From assembly GCA_905178155.1 (NCBI GenBank), contig CAJINV010000003.1, positions 4,277,253 to 4,341,252 of the forward strand: a stretch of DNA of 64,000 nt, written 5' to 3'. A program made the translations under genes and the position numbers. Shown in pieces: positions 33,834 to 45,956 of the stretch. The notes below the pieces were generated by a model. The model did not search any database, was not told the DNA's origin, and was given only the letters and a program-made list of their open reading frames with translations. Positions within the stretch are counted from its first letter, which is position 1. Each line of letters begins with the position of its first letter. The stretch comes from Amoebophrya sp. A120. Lineage: Eukaryota > Sar > Dinophyceae > Syndiniales > Amoebophryaceae.

Positions 33834-36800
33834 TCACACACTGTCGAAGACTTCCCAGAACTCGTCAGACTCCTGCTTTTCCACTTCCACCCCGGCGATC
33901 CGAACCTGACTGCGCACGAGCTCCTGGCTCTGCAAGAAGTCTTCTGCAAACTTCCCCGAGTTTGCCTTTGCCTTGTCATCTGGATGAGCTAAGGCGCCGA
34001 CCCACAGGAAGATCGTCGGCTCCCCGTCCGAATCGGGTGCAAAGAACAATTGCACGAATTCGCTGTCGAGGTCGTCCGGATCGGGCATGCTCATCGGATC
34101 GTCCCAATTTGGGCACCTGGAATGGGACGTTGCTTCACGTAAGTACTAGTACAGGAGGTTTTGCACTGTTGCTTGTACATCTAGATTGATCCTAGTCCTG
34201 GTCCTGCTACTTTTACACGCAAACAGAAAAAACAGGTACGTGAAAAGCTGCGGTTTGATTTTCAATTTTGTCTTCGATGACGTAACAACTTCGGTGTTCA
34301 ACGGGGGCGTCCTTGGCGAGGTCATCGGTGTCCGCGGCGTCTCATTTTTGGCTCCAAACGTCTTGACCAGCAGCTCGTAGTCGTCATCGTTACTCCGTAT
34401 TGATTGCACCTGCAAATTTCTTGGTCACCGATTCACCGGAAGTAGATGTTGTTCACGTAGTTGTCAAAGTAAAAGAACTCGTCCTGATTCACATTTGAAT
34501 CTTTTCGCCCTACAAGTTCCAGAAAAAATACGAAACAGGACCCGAAATTCCAATACCTGCCCTGAGCCTTTGTTTTCGCTCCGCAGAATGCCCCAAAAGG
34601 CCTCGGACGGGTTCGGGTCTCGGCAGTAATCGATGACGGGTCTTTCGTTGGGTGGCAGCCACCGCCTTCGGCAGTCGCTGACCTGCAACAGGAGTTTCTC
34701 GGCTTCCTGCTCCGGAACCACGGACTCGGGCCCACGCCACACCAAGAACTTGTTCCGCTTGCTGTCAAAGCACGCGTAATCGAAGCGCGGGTCGATCCAC
34801 AACGAGGGCACATTGCGGTATTCGACCGCGAACAGAACCAGAAACGGGTCCCGGTCGTGGTGACACCTGATCTTGCAAAGCTTCGGATCGGCTACTACCT
34901 GTATAAATTTAAGTAACGTTGGAGATCGTCCTCGGGACTTAGAGGTTTTCTATTCTTTTTTGTACTCGTGTGGATTTGCTTGAACGGCGAGGACCTGCAT
35001 CAGCATCGACTCTGTGACTTATGGGGGTCATACATTGCAAAATTAGTACCGCTTCCCCAGGTTTTTCTGAGTTGGGGTTCGGAATCCCCAGTTCCTTCTG
35101 CCAGAGCAGAAGCTGGACGTAGAAGCCGGTATTGGGGCGGCAAATGGGGCGCGTTTGCTGAATGCGCGAGAGGACCTCCCCGACGGGCTTCTTGGTCAGG
35201 TGCATCAGGTACACCAAACACAGAGTGCAACTTCGGCTCACACCTTGGCCGCAGTGGAACAAGATGCGCGGCTTTTTCCGGGTCGTTTCCGCTATCCTGT
35301 GCAAAAGTATCGTACTCGTATGGCAATCATGCATCAATTTTTTTCTTAAGGAAAATCCGCATTACAAATTTTATCTCTCATGCTGACGAAATTTGTAGTG
35401 CATTTATACGAATACGCTACTTTTGCAGTTCATATCCGCGGCCTGCACGCAAAACTCCAGCAGCTTGAAGAATCCACTGGAGATATCCTCCGCGCGGCCG
35501 TCCTTGAAGTAAAAGGTGAGGTACTCGAAGTGCCGCGACGGGGCTTTCTGAGCTGTAGTAAGAGCAGGATAGAAGTCTTTCTATTCCTACCACATTTTTC
35601 AGTTCCACCGAAAGCAACTACACTTGAAGTCGAAATGCTTGCGGATTCAAAAAAAAAAACGAAATCTATGTTTGTATTCAAGAAGTACGCGAGTCGTCGT
35701 CCGAGTCCTCCAAGTTGTCAGTTACTTCGGCGGCGGCGTTGACGATGTGTGTGATCCCCTGATTCAGAAGCTGTGTCTTGTTTCTCGCGACATCCGAGGC
35801 CCCGATATAAACGAAGCTTCCTTTCAACCGCGCCAGCGATGGATCGTCGAGGTCGCAGGGTATCTCGCTCAACTCCGGCCGGTATTTTTCGAGCATTTTT
35901 TGGTTCTCGGCCTCCGCGCCGTACTGCAGCTGCTGTTGTTGGCTCTGTTGCACCACCCGCGGGGTCGGCGGCGTCACGCCCTCCCCCTCGCCGGTGGCCG
36001 CCACCTGCTCGCCGCGTCTTCGTTTCAGCACGCCGGGCGCCCGCTCGGGGGACGCAGCGTCCTCCGCGAGGACCTGGACGTTGGGCGACTTCATCACGAT
36101 TTGGGTGGAGTGCTCCACGATCTGCTCGTCCTGTTCGCGTGGACTCACCCGCGACATCACTGCCTGCTTCACCAAGTTCTGACGGTAGCGGTCCGCGGGG
36201 GAAACCAGCTTCTTCGTCGGGTCCGACGGCGTTTGACCTATAGCAGGTTTGGGAGGGGAAGGGGATGAGATGATATCACAACCACAAGCATGCAAACGAC
36301 TATATGTAGATTGGAATCGCAAGTAAGTGTACTTATGCGGCCCCATGGTGGATAGCTGGTGTACGCATGGTTAAAGCAAAGATTTTCAAAAGCTTGCATA
36401 CCAGCAGCGCCTTTTCCGCGTGCAGAGCGGGGCGTAGCGGTCTGCGGCCGTCCTCTCGCAGAATCTTGTTGATTTGCCCGGCCTGCAGCAGCAGCGGGTG
36501 GTGGCTTGACCGCCCCTGCATGGAACGATTGCGCCCGCGGAGTGGTGAACACACCGAGCCCTGGCTGCAGTGGCAGGCGAGGAGTGGCCAGCGGGGTCGC
36601 TTGCAGCACTGCGCTCATAGGGAAGGACTGCGGTCTCGGCATGGGAATGCTGAAGCGACCGCCCAGACCGAGCACTGGGGGCCGTCCCACGCTTTTGTCT
36701 GGACTTGTCGCCCCGCCCGACGTCCCCAACAATGGTATCTGTGTCACCTGCGTCGCGCCAGTAAATTTTGGCAGTGCCTGCGGTCGCGAAAACGGTCCGT

Positions 36801-37329
36801 CGAGACCCGAGGGCTTGGCCGTCGAGGCGGCCGGCCTTGCGACGTTGGTTTGCTTCGCGCTTGTGGGCAGCAGCGCAGGCACGCAGAGTTCTCCATAACT
36901 ACCCGGAAGCGACAAACGGGGAGTCTGCTGCAACACGCGCCTCGCGGGCGAAAAAATCGCCGAAGACCCGGTCGAGCCGCCACTCTGGAAATTCATGACG
37001 CGCGGCACTGGTGCGGTAGTACCGGCTGCCGGCTTTGCTGGGTAGTTCCTGGTCGTGCTACTGCTCGAAGGTGCCTTCTGCTGCATTTGGGAACTTCTGT
37101 TTCCCATGATCGTAGTGGCATCGTCGTAGTTACTTGCATCCTGTGACCGCCCGGGACGACCCGAGTTCGCTGTTGCCCAGGAGCTTGCGGCGGCTGCGGC
37201 ACGGTTCCAGGTGTCTGCCGAAGTCCCGTCGCGAAATGAAGTTGCTCTGGGCAGAAGAGAACCGAGTTCAAATCGCGGCGTTGTGACGTAGCCGAAATTA
37301 TCTGTGGATAAACGAGAATTCTTCATCAA
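33834..37329 (-). CDS. MKP1-like dual-specificity phosphatase with gelsolin-like region
   Basis: Eight exons can be placed: 37329-36402, 36237-35689, 35552-35435, 35287-35050, 34898-34557, 34483-34457, 34409-34240 and 34116-33834, about 884 residues. The first exon is Ser/Pro/Ala-rich and disordered. The phosphatase domain begins at SFVYIGASDVARNKTQLL, contains EYLTFYFKDGRAEDISSGFF and has the catalytic signature HCGQGVSRS (Cys nucleophile and Arg present). Downstream, FLVWRGPE and FVQLFF...TIFLWVG are gelsolin-like strands. This order, phosphatase then gelsolin-like region, is that of plant MKP1, which inactivates MAP kinases. An introner lies directly before the catalytic loop. Exon 6 (27 nt) and the 47-bp intron after it are the least certain parts. 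Confidence 0.82.
35293..35434. mobile_element. Introner element, family II (copy 2), 142 bp
   Basis: The ends are TATCCTGTGCAAAAG and CTTTTGCAGTTCATA. The target-site duplication is tccgc (35288-35292 and 35435-35439). Exact removal gives FCVQAAETTRKKPRILFHC in frame across the phosphatase active-site region, which is a strong test because that region is conserved. It is close in sequence and length to the copy at 1759-1903. Confidence 0.9.
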
Positions 37330-37392
37330 CGATCACCCGCACAACGGGTTGGTGCTGCCACAAGTGTTTTATTTTTGTTCAGTGTGGTATTG

Positions 37393-37990
37393 TCATCTAC
37401 ATTGGAGGTGCAGGTGGTTCAGGTGAAAGAAAAAAGAAAAACTAGAATTACAACAAAAAATTGTACTTCTGCCACTCTGCTGAACATCGTTCATGACGGA
37501 GAACGCAGTCTCAAGACGCGTTGGAACCGCAGAGGGCCCGGCATCTACGGGGACCGCCACATCTAGAACAAGATTCCGCCGCAGCGGACCAATTGATCTC
37601 TGGTGCGCCAGTTTCCGGTGCAGAACGTTCACTTGCCGCAGCGCCTTGTGGAAGACTTCATTCTTCACGCGATCGCCCTTAACTCGGAAAAAAGTGACCA
37701 TGACATCGCTACGAATCTGCCGGCCGGAGTCTGGCGGCGGCGAGGTTCCCCGGGGGCTTTGCAAAACCTTCTCCATGTTTTGCACCTTGGGCACCAACAC
37801 GTGTACGGGAAAACCCGCCCCCTCCGGGGTCTTGAAGGGTGCGTCGCCAACCCCCGATATCGGCTTTCTCGTCGGAGCTTGCACTGCGCGCGGCGACGTG
37901 GGTGCCGTGAAATTCCACAAATCGCGGCAAATCGGCGACACGTCAAAACCGGGTGGGAGCTCAATACGCGTCACCACGGAGCTCTCCATG
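37393..37990 (-). CDS. Unknown protein beginning inside a duplicated segment
   Basis: The ATG at 37990 opens MESSVVTRIELPPGFDVSPI and runs 198 codons to a stop at 37393. The frame is also open for nine codons upstream, from a possible acceptor CTAG|GTAGTG, so an upstream exon may exist. The sequence is basic and Pro-rich (TAPTSPRAVQAPTRKPISG) with no recognised domain. The last ~25 residues (CCNSSFSFFFHLNHLHLQCR) look like intron read-through, so the true C-terminus may differ. The start codon lies in the 43-bp sequence that is repeated at 39254-39296. Confidence 0.55.
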
Positions 37991-39296
37991 TACGACCGCA
38001 CTTTTCCGAACACTACCTAGAGACGATGTATAGAGACGAAATAGGTGATCTTCAGCACTGTTCTTATCCCTAAAGAAATTCGCAGCATACCGTCGGGATT
38101 TGCCCTTTTTCTTGCGCCAACGCAGGCGCTGCAGCTTTTATGGTCGCGCCTGCGTAGGAGTGGTGTTGCCTCCCCTGGTGGGTTTTTGCACGCGGCCCAG
38201 GCGTCGCTCTAGAGAAACCAACAGGCTGGCACGCTAGCACCCCGGCGAGCCTAGACATAGACTAAAGAGGCCCCCCCACTGCGCAGATCGACGCGCCCCG
38301 CGGGCACTCACAACACACCCATCCGGCGCAGGCGGGCATCTTTTCCGCGGCCCCGAGCCCGACGTACTCGCGACCCAAAAAAGGCCGCAAGCCGGCTCGT
38401 GCGGACTTGGTGCGCAGGCCCCTCGAGTCCTCTTGGAACTCTTCAAGCGCGCCCCCATCTCTCACCCGCCGCCCCAATCACTCACCGTTGGCACCGGACC
38501 GCTTTCGCGGCCGTGGTGGACGCACTGGCAGAAGACCCAAAAAGCTTCCCGCCTGGTATTCGTTTAAACGCTCCAAAAAGATAGATAAGAACACCTACTG
38601 CAACGACCTGGCATTTGGCATTGATGTTTTGGCACGAAGCAGAGTTGGAGCTTCTGCGCCAGATGTTCCCGGTCTCGTTTTCTGCTGTTCTTATCCTCCA
38701 CGCCATGCATAGATAAGAGCATGTTTGTAACGACCTGAAGCTGGTGTTTGGCACGAAGCAGAATTGAAGCTTCTGCGCCAAATGTTCCCGCTCTCGAAAA
38801 ATGCTGTTCTTATCCTCCATTTGGTGCATAGATAAGAACATGTTTGTAACGACCTGAAAATGGTGTTCTTATCTATGCACGGAGAGGAGGGATAAGAACA
38901 GCATTTTATAGAGAACGGGAACATCTGGAGGAGAAGCTTCAATTCTGATTCGTCCAATCACCCTACTGCAGGTTGGAAGCTGGAGAGCGACACGACTGTG
39001 GTGGTCAACGAGAAACTCCGAGGAGGCTACTACGTCCAACTCTGATTCATCCCAAAACACAGCAACAGGTCGCTGCAGTAGTGTTCTTATCTATGCACGA
39101 GCGGGAACGTGCGGAGCTGAAGCACCATCTTTGCTTCTAGTCCCTCCCATATGCGTATTATTTTATAGAGCCAGCGCCCCATCGGTCCTAATTTAGGACC
39201 GACGGCACGGCGCAGGCAACAAAGACAACACCGGAGGGGCCATCATCTGCTATGGAGCTCTCCATGTACGACCGCACTTTTCCGAACACTACCTAG
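37978..39296. repeat. 43-bp direct repeats flanking a 1.2-kb segment with tandem and fold-back repeats
   Basis: An identical 43-bp sequence starting ggagctctccatgtacgacc is found at 37978-38020 and 39254-39296. The enclosed 38021-39253 holds no clear gene. It contains a perfect 10-bp stem (acgcaggcgc at 38120-38129 with gcgcctgcgt at 38146-38155), a GC-rich stretch to about 38480, a 119-bp tandem repeat (units starting 38628 and 38747, with a partial copy from 38583), and an inverted copy of that unit at about 38866-38957 that could fold back on 38760-38850. A further fragment of the unit (gtgttcttatctatgcac) is at 39080. Confidence 0.8.
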
Positions 39297-39388
39297 TAGA
39301 GACGATGAAAGTGGCACCAGATTGATTCGACACACTGAACATTTTGTGTGAGATTAGGCTGGGGCTACACATTGACATACAGTAGACA

Positions 39389-39976
39389 TCATATCATTCT
39401 CTTCACGTCGTCCCTTTCTATAACTTTCATGTACATTTTTGTGATGAACGTTTCCAAGCCACAATCGCATACCTCCATGATCACGTAGCATTCGTCTCGG
39501 CGAAGGTCTTCAGGATTGAATTCGAACTGCTGCTTCGCGTCGAGTATCAGATGTAAAAATGTCTGGGTCTGGAAGAATGCAAGATTTGTGATGCAGGTTT
39601 TCCATGACCCATGAGGTCTGGAATGCGAGACCCAGCATGACAGATTCTTGGAGGTCTCTATCATGCCTTTCCTGCATGAGAAACTCCCTCTCAACTTGGT
39701 CAAACGCGGACAGCTTTTGGCACTCACGCAACACAGATTTTTGCATCATTTAGATTTAGCATGACAAGTTCTAATCTTCCAGATCCAGACATTTTTGCAA
39801 TCCATATCGAGGCACGAAACCCCTGCAGCGGCCGGCTGCTCGCCGTCCCGCCACCGCCACATCCGATACGCGGCGCACTCCTGCCATGACGTTGTGGAGT
39901 TGCCGGGGTTGTCGATGCTGCGTGCAAACTCCTCGAAGGACTGAGGGTCCTTCTCGAACGCGCACGCGTTCCCCAT
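39389..39976 (-). CDS. Small protein with N-myristoylation signal, one introner
   Basis: Exons 39976-39807 and 39539-39389 give 106 residues. The start MGNACAFEKD is a typical myristoylation signal (Gly2, with Cys5 available for palmitoylation). The body is acidic with Trp residues (YRMWRWRDGEQP) and the second exon reads QQFEFNPEDLRRDECYVIME then CGLETFITKMYMKV. No family is recognised. The intron is an introner and exact removal keeps the frame (VSCLDAKQQFEF). Membrane association is inferred from the N-terminus. Confidence 0.72.
39545..39806. mobile_element. Introner element, family I (copy 3), 262 bp
   Basis: The terminal inverted repeats start TATCAGATGTAAAAATGTCT and end with the complement, closing GCAATCCATA. 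The target-site duplication is tcgag (39540-39544 and 39807-39811). Exact removal restores the reading frame. Confidence 0.91.
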
Positions 39977-40869
39977 GGTGCGGGAAAGTAGAGGACCACC
40001 AGCAGTCGATTAGTACACCAGCACGGTTCAGACTCCGCAGATGTTGCAGATCACCTTTTTACTGCCTTCATAGTTTGGCTGGGTCCTCACATCCGTATCG
40101 CATTCTTTTGTCTCTAGGGCAGATACTCGTTTTTACTTGGCGGAAATGCTTGTGCTTCACAAAATGTTGACCGTGCAGCTGCCCGCACGGATCCTTTTCT
40201 TGAAGATCATGCATGATACGAGCGATAGCAGTATCGTGTCAGGAAGGACATCTTTCGAGTTGGACGTGACTGTAGTATGCAAGGCGGGCGATAGAAGGAC
40301 ATTTACATTTCAGATCCTCTCCTCAGAGCAACCGACGGAAGCATTATACAACGGTCGTGGAGCTTTTGACATCATCCACGACGTACATTGAGATTGACAT
40401 TTTTGCACCGTTCGCATTAAGTTCTTCACGCCTGAGCGCAACGGAGAGAGCGCCAAAATGGAGCGGAGTTGCGGTCATGATGAGATGCGTACCGCAAGTA
40501 CTACACGCTCGAACACAAAAACTTTTTAGTCCACTGGGAGCGGTGTGGAAATCCATCGTGTCATATTCGCCAAGCGTGTGGATACAGTTGTACGGACTTT
40601 TGCGATGATGTAGTACACCAGCAATCATACAAGTAAAATTTCTTTTTCGCGCACAGCGTATGTACAGAAAGCTTTCATGCGCGATTGCATTTATTTCCGT
40701 TTGCGTACTGCTTTCATCTGCGTATAACAACTATTCTAAATCTACTCAACTCCTTGCACTCTACCTGAGAGCGTTTTTCATTTTCGAGCGATGTAAACAT
40801 TTGTAAACTTGAAAGTGGACAGGTTCATTTTACAGTCGATATCTCGGACAAGAATCCTCCGCTGGAAGC
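39977..40869. other. Intergenic spacer
   Basis: About 890 bases. A 128-codon minus-strand frame (40730-40344) overlaps an 84-codon plus-strand frame, but neither shows a domain or splice partners, so I do not call a gene. Confidence 0.4.
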
Positions 40870-42103
40870 CTAACCGCCTTCCGCTGAGGGAGCCGGCACC
40901 TCTGCTGGGGCAGGCGGGGCTGCTGCTTGATCTGTGAAAAATTTAGTGGAAAAGGTTCACACTCCGTTCTGGCACTTACTTCCATCTTAGTAGCAAACTG
41001 CGTGTGCGTCTGTCATGCGTACATATCCGTTTATTCCTTTTCGTACGCATACCCATACGCAAGCAACAAGCAAAAAGAAAAGAGAATACCTTTTGGCATG
41101 TCTTCCAACGCAAATCGATTCTTCCAGGCCCCTTTGCAGTAGAGCCACCAGCTTTGCGTTCCTAAACCCTTGAACGCCGCCATGTGGTAAGCCTGAACAT
41201 TGGAAATGACAATGAGCAATTCGAGCATGCACACATAGTACATCGTTCGGAATTGTGAGCCTGAAGCATTATTTTTAAAAAAAGACCGTATTCTGTAAAG
41301 AAAAGCAAAGCCGTTATGAAGAACAAAGCTTATATCTGTACGGTGCATCCGTGCTTGTCGGTGACATTCGCGTCGCATCCCTTTTCTATTAGTGTCTTTG
41401 CTATCTGCCATCGCTGCGCTTCGACGGCCCGAAACCTGAATTGGGTTGTAAGATCTTAGTCCGGAAACTACCCAAGGTAAGCACTAGTACATCAGGGAAA
41501 CAAGTTTTTCACGAAGAGCTTCTATGCTTTCACTTTCAAGATGCTAGTACAGCGGAAAAGTATTTTTCAGTACAGTGGTGTTCTTCCTTCGTCGTCCTGC
41601 TTTATTTCTGCCTTCTTGTCCAGCAGCAAGTTTACCAAATCTTGATACCCGTAGAACCTGAAGGGAGAAATCAAAACTTCACTTTTGCTTATCAATGCCA
41701 ACTGTGCACCATTTGCCCGTTGCAAGAACCGCCCTCGAACTTTGACGGCGAAACGTCAACGAAAAGAACTACTACGTGAAGTAGATGCATCACAAAAAAT
41801 TGTGGTCAACAACTGGTTGAGAAAGTGCTACTAAGGTTGGTACGATGCATCGTGGAGCGGCGTCCTCCCCAGGTAGTCCGTGCAGTTCATGCTGACGTTT
41901 TTGTCGAGCAAGAACTTCGCTACTGGTTCCCGGTTCATGGATATTGCCTCGTGGAACGCCGTTCGGTAGTAGGGTTTCTCGCTGAAGTCCAGGTCACCTT
42001 GTCTTCTCAACAGTTCGGACGTGAAAAATTTCACCCCGTTCTCCCCATCCATGATGCCCTTGTGTGCCGCCTGGCACAGCTTTCGGTTCTCTTCCTGTGC
42101 CAT
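40870..42103 (-). CDS. Ankyrin-repeat protein (five exons)
   Basis: The exons are 42103-41844, 41657-41574, 41435-41342, 41192-41090 and 40931-40870. All four introns are GT-AG and the phases close exactly to 201 codons. Ankyrin repeats are visible: RTAFHEAISMNREPVAKFLL, GRTPLHDAS, YGYQDLVNLLLDKKAEI and GRTPLFRAVEAQRWQIAKTL with KGCDANVTDKHG. After a Trp-rich patch (GTQSWWLYCKGAWKN) the end is an Ala/Pro-rich tail (PPAPAEVPAPSAEGG). It is probably a small cytosolic binding protein with an unknown partner. Confidence 0.9.
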
Positions 42104-43562
42104 CTTGTGTCAAGTAGATGTCGCCTTTGCTAGTCGTACTCGTGCTCCACCAGAGCGAAGGAGGACACAATTCCAATTCTGAAAACAGCTCTTGTCGTTT
42201 GTTTTTCAGAAGGTTTCGGTCTAGTGCAGACTCACGTTTGCCGTCCTGCGGGATTGGACTTTTCACGTTAGCTGGGACAGTTGGCCAAGAGATGTACCAC
42301 TGGGAAGGCAGTCGACAACAGGTTCTCCTTTGCTCCCCTTGCGTCACTCCAATCCGGGCTGCCGCGTGGTATGCTGCCCCCAAAGGAGAGACCAGCTCCA
42401 GAACTTCAACAGAATTTTTAACAGCGCTGTCTGCGGTCCGCTACGCCTTCTTACGTACTTACTTGCCAGAAGATAGCCAAACGTACACGTAGTCAGTGCA
42501 GCTATCACTGTGAGGCGGTAAAGAAAAAAATCTCCTAGAGGTGTCGACCTACGAAAGAAGAATGAATCGCTCCGCTCGAAAACGAAAACAGATATCGAAC
42601 AAGGGTCAGCTCGATGGATCAGAGTCTAACAAACATTGATGGAGTGGTCCTGCAAGATTTCAATAGATTTAAATTTACCTGCATGGTAAATGATTTTCGG
42701 AGTGGTTACCGCGTCCAATAGTAATTCAGCGGTGATCGTACGTGGTAAGTGCTCTCGTGCTAGCCGAACGATGGTTTCATCTGCCTCAATAGGAGAGGAA
42801 CAAGAACGAGTTGTAACGAGTACGATTAATAATAATAATAATAAGATTCCTTAAAAGGCGCTAGCCAATCGACAGAGCCGATTATGGCAGCGAATGTCTG
42901 GAAATCTCTGTTGTTCTCTTTCACTTGGACTGGTGATGTCACATCAGAGAGTTTGGAACGATTACTATGCAGCTAATATGCACCGATCTGCGATTGCGAT
43001 GTTCTACTTCGGCTTAATGAAGTTACAGGAGTTCGATTGCTGAATTAAGTGAAATTCCTCTCTGCACAATCGCAAGCGCTTTTTCGCGACGAGCGTAGAA
43101 GTAGAACAGCAAGGCGAATAGCAGTGCGCAAACTTTCGCTTTTTCATTTTTTTCTTTTCTGGGTTGCAGTTGGAAATTCTCTAGTTGCGTACTCTGTCTT
43201 GAAATCTGGTTATTGTTGCGGGGGTTCAAGTTGTAAAACCTTGGTTAGCTGCTGCCATTGGGATACCATCCCGTTCAGACGAACTTAAAGTCAACAATAG
43301 AATTCAAGTCTGCGCTCACAAATAGTACCAGCCGTCAGAGACCGTCAAACGAGTTGAAAAAATTTTTGGTAACAATTGCGATGCATATATCCGTAAGTTT
43401 TCGTATTTCGATTCCATGATGGTGTAGCTCTAGCTCGTTCAAAATCAGGTTGTTGATGCAAAGAAATTCCGTTCTCAAGTTTTTTCTTCGAAAGTGTTGA
43501 TGTTGATGCAGCTCCATGATAGTACCGACTTCCACTATATTCATTCGCTCTCCTCGTTACCC
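42104..43562. other. Intergenic spacer with an AAT microsatellite
   Basis: About 1.46 kb without a supported gene. A short (aat)n run lies at 42826-42843. Plus- and minus-strand frames are short and lack coding character. Confidence 0.5.
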
Positions 43563-44400
43563 TCAGCGGCGGCGGGAGTCCGACTTGGAGCGGGAGCGGT
43601 CGCGCTTGGAGCCCGCCCGGTCCTCCTTCTTGGAACCACGGTCGCGGTCTCCACCGCGGCTGCGGGAGCGGGAGCGATCACCGCCCCGGGGGCGGGAATC
43701 CGCCCGGGCTTGGAAGCGACCGCCCTGGCCCTTCGGCTTGCCGCACCGCATGCACTCCTGGCGCGCGGCGAAGTTCATGAAGTCGCAGCTGTCGCAGATC
43801 CAGTCCCCCGGCTTCATGCTCTGCTTCCCCTTGCCCTTGCCCTTGGGGGAACGGCTGCGGGAATCGCGGCGGCCACGCCCGCGCCCACGGGAGTCGTTGC
43901 GCCCGCGGCGGCGGGAGTCACCCCGTTTGCCCCGGCCCTTCGCGCGCTCGCGTGCGTCATGGTCCCCGGTTCCGCCAGTCACCATCAGGGCGCGCTCCTT
44001 CCCGTTCCGGGCACGCTCGTCCTCCACGACCTCCATTTCAACCTGATGTGTAAAGATGAAGTGGATTGATGCTCTTGGACCAGATAAGAGATGTTCCCGC
44101 CGCTGGCTTCTAGTTGCTTTTGAGCGCGGGTGACATGCACGATGAATCTTGTATGTAGAAGATGTAGTAGTACATCAAACATATCTTCAGTGACATCAAG
44201 CAAATTTACAACATGCGACGTACTACGCAACAAATAGTACTACGTACCTTGTCATTTTCCATCAACGGACGGCCCTCCACATCGACGGAGTGAACGAAGA
44301 CGTCGATTCCCGCCTTTCTCCCCTTGGTCACCTCGATGAAGCCATAACCCTTCTCCAGGTTGAACCACTTCACGACGCCCGGCACGCGTTCTCCGCCCAT
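43563..44400 (-). CDS. Cold-shock domain and RanBP2-type zinc finger RNA-binding protein (copy 1)
   Basis: Exons 44400-44248 and 44042-43563 give 210 residues; the intron is GT-AG, phase 0. The first exon is a cold-shock domain with its RNP motifs ([17 protein letters not shown] and [19 protein letters not shown]), completed by the start of exon 2. An Arg/Gly/Ser-rich linker follows, then a RanBP2-type zinc finger ([18 protein letters not shown] with CMRCG; four cysteines spaced C-x2-C-x10-C-x2-C), and an RS-rich tail ending DSRRR. Both domains bind single-stranded RNA in other proteins. The paralogue at 45957-46827 has the same layout and intron position. Confidence 0.93.
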
Positions 44401-45956
44401 GTTGTGATAAATTTATCTGTTCTTCAACGAGTACGTCCTTAAAAATGCTGGTCCTCCTTGCTTCCCCGATCAGGAAACGGTGAGATAGAATCAAATCGAA
44501 ATAGAATTCCGAACAGCCTGTGATGTTTGTTGAAAAAGTCTCCGAGCGAGTAGTTGCGGTGGTTTCGCCCGAGGGAATCCGAAAGTCAAGTATTCCTACG
44601 CACCCGCCGAAATAAAGTAGAGCTGGACGGGGGAAATGTGCGCTTGTTGTAGCTCAGGTTCAACCACAACTAACTGGAATCACGGTAAAAGTTGTCCCAC
44701 AGCACCTCCAAGGGATGATAGATCCTGTAGTGCCCGCACGTTGTGCTACCGGAACGGCAACGGCTATAGTATAGTAAATTTCGTCGTGCGTGCAGGGGAA
44801 TTGATAAGAGGCATTTTGCTTGAGGAGCCCACGCTGCACCGTTCCAATTTATGGCAATGTCGGGACAACCTGCGGGTACGCACGCCGAGCCTCTACCACC
44901 TTCTGCGCTCGCAACACTGACAAGATCTCCGCCTTTCACAATTTTGAAGAACCCCGTTCGAGAATTTCGTTTCCGAGCAGCGCTGATCTTGATTCGCATT
45001 TGCATTTCGCACGTAGACATCTGCGCGAGAACGAGCATCGGCCCTTCGTCTAGCAGCTATCGACGTTAAAACTAGGACCCTGTCTTACGAAATCGATTTT
45101 AGGGCGTCTCTATGATCTCCGACCCGTCCCGACCTTTTTGTGACAAACTCGTAGGACATAGCGACAAACAAACCTGTATCTGCTCGAGTCTACCCCTACG
45201 TATCTTCTTCCTCGATATCATGATGAACAGGTGGACATTGTAGATATTACCTCTCATGCAAGTAGCTACCCCCCTTTGTACCACTGCGAGCGGTGTTTGC
45301 GTTTGCATATTTCCAGTCTGTCTTCCTGTTCGACAACGACATTGACAGTTAGTGCATGAGATAAAACAGTGAATTCGGCGCGCAATGGACGATTGTGATA
45401 ATCTCGATAAACAAATGTTGTGGTGCATTGGTGCCAATCCAAAGCCCCCGCTCCGATCGGGACGTTACGAGAACCATGGACTGCCACTGCTCCCGGTACG
45501 TAGCTCCAAAAAAAAATAGCTTGGTTCCACATCCACGTGAACGATCGAAAACGCGAAAGCAACTAGCCCCTTTTTTATGCATGTTAAACCTCTGGTTGAA
45601 GTTGGATTTTTTGCTAAACCTCCTCGTTGTGACTTCGTGGTGGAGATGAGATGGCTTTTGATCGTGCGAGCGCCTTCAAGAGTAAATCAAACCTGATGTC
45701 CTCCTGGTCGACACCTGTTGTATGATATCAATGTTTTTTTGTTCTAGAGCAAGATCATTTCCTTTTCCATTGAAGATGGAAGTAACGAAAAACTAAACCC
45801 GAAGTGGTGTCAATCTATGCATCCGATCACAAATCTAACCCTTCACCTTGCGCAAAATCAAAAAATCGCGTTGTATGAATGTTGCTACCATGATTTTTTC
45901 GTTTTCCAATCTCCGTTTCCGAAATCTGTTTCGGTCCTTCTTCACTGCCCGGGCCT
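44401..45956. other. Intergenic spacer between the two cold-shock genes
   Basis: About 1.55 kb. A minus-strand frame at 45038-44670 stays open for 122 codons without any domain signal. No repeat is recognised and no remnant of a third cold-shock copy is seen. Confidence 0.45.

Noticed and set aside
35000-35326. Frameshifted phosphatase pseudogene
   Set aside because: The apparent break before the catalytic loop is explained by an introner at 35293-35434; exact excision restores the frame through HCGQGVSRS.
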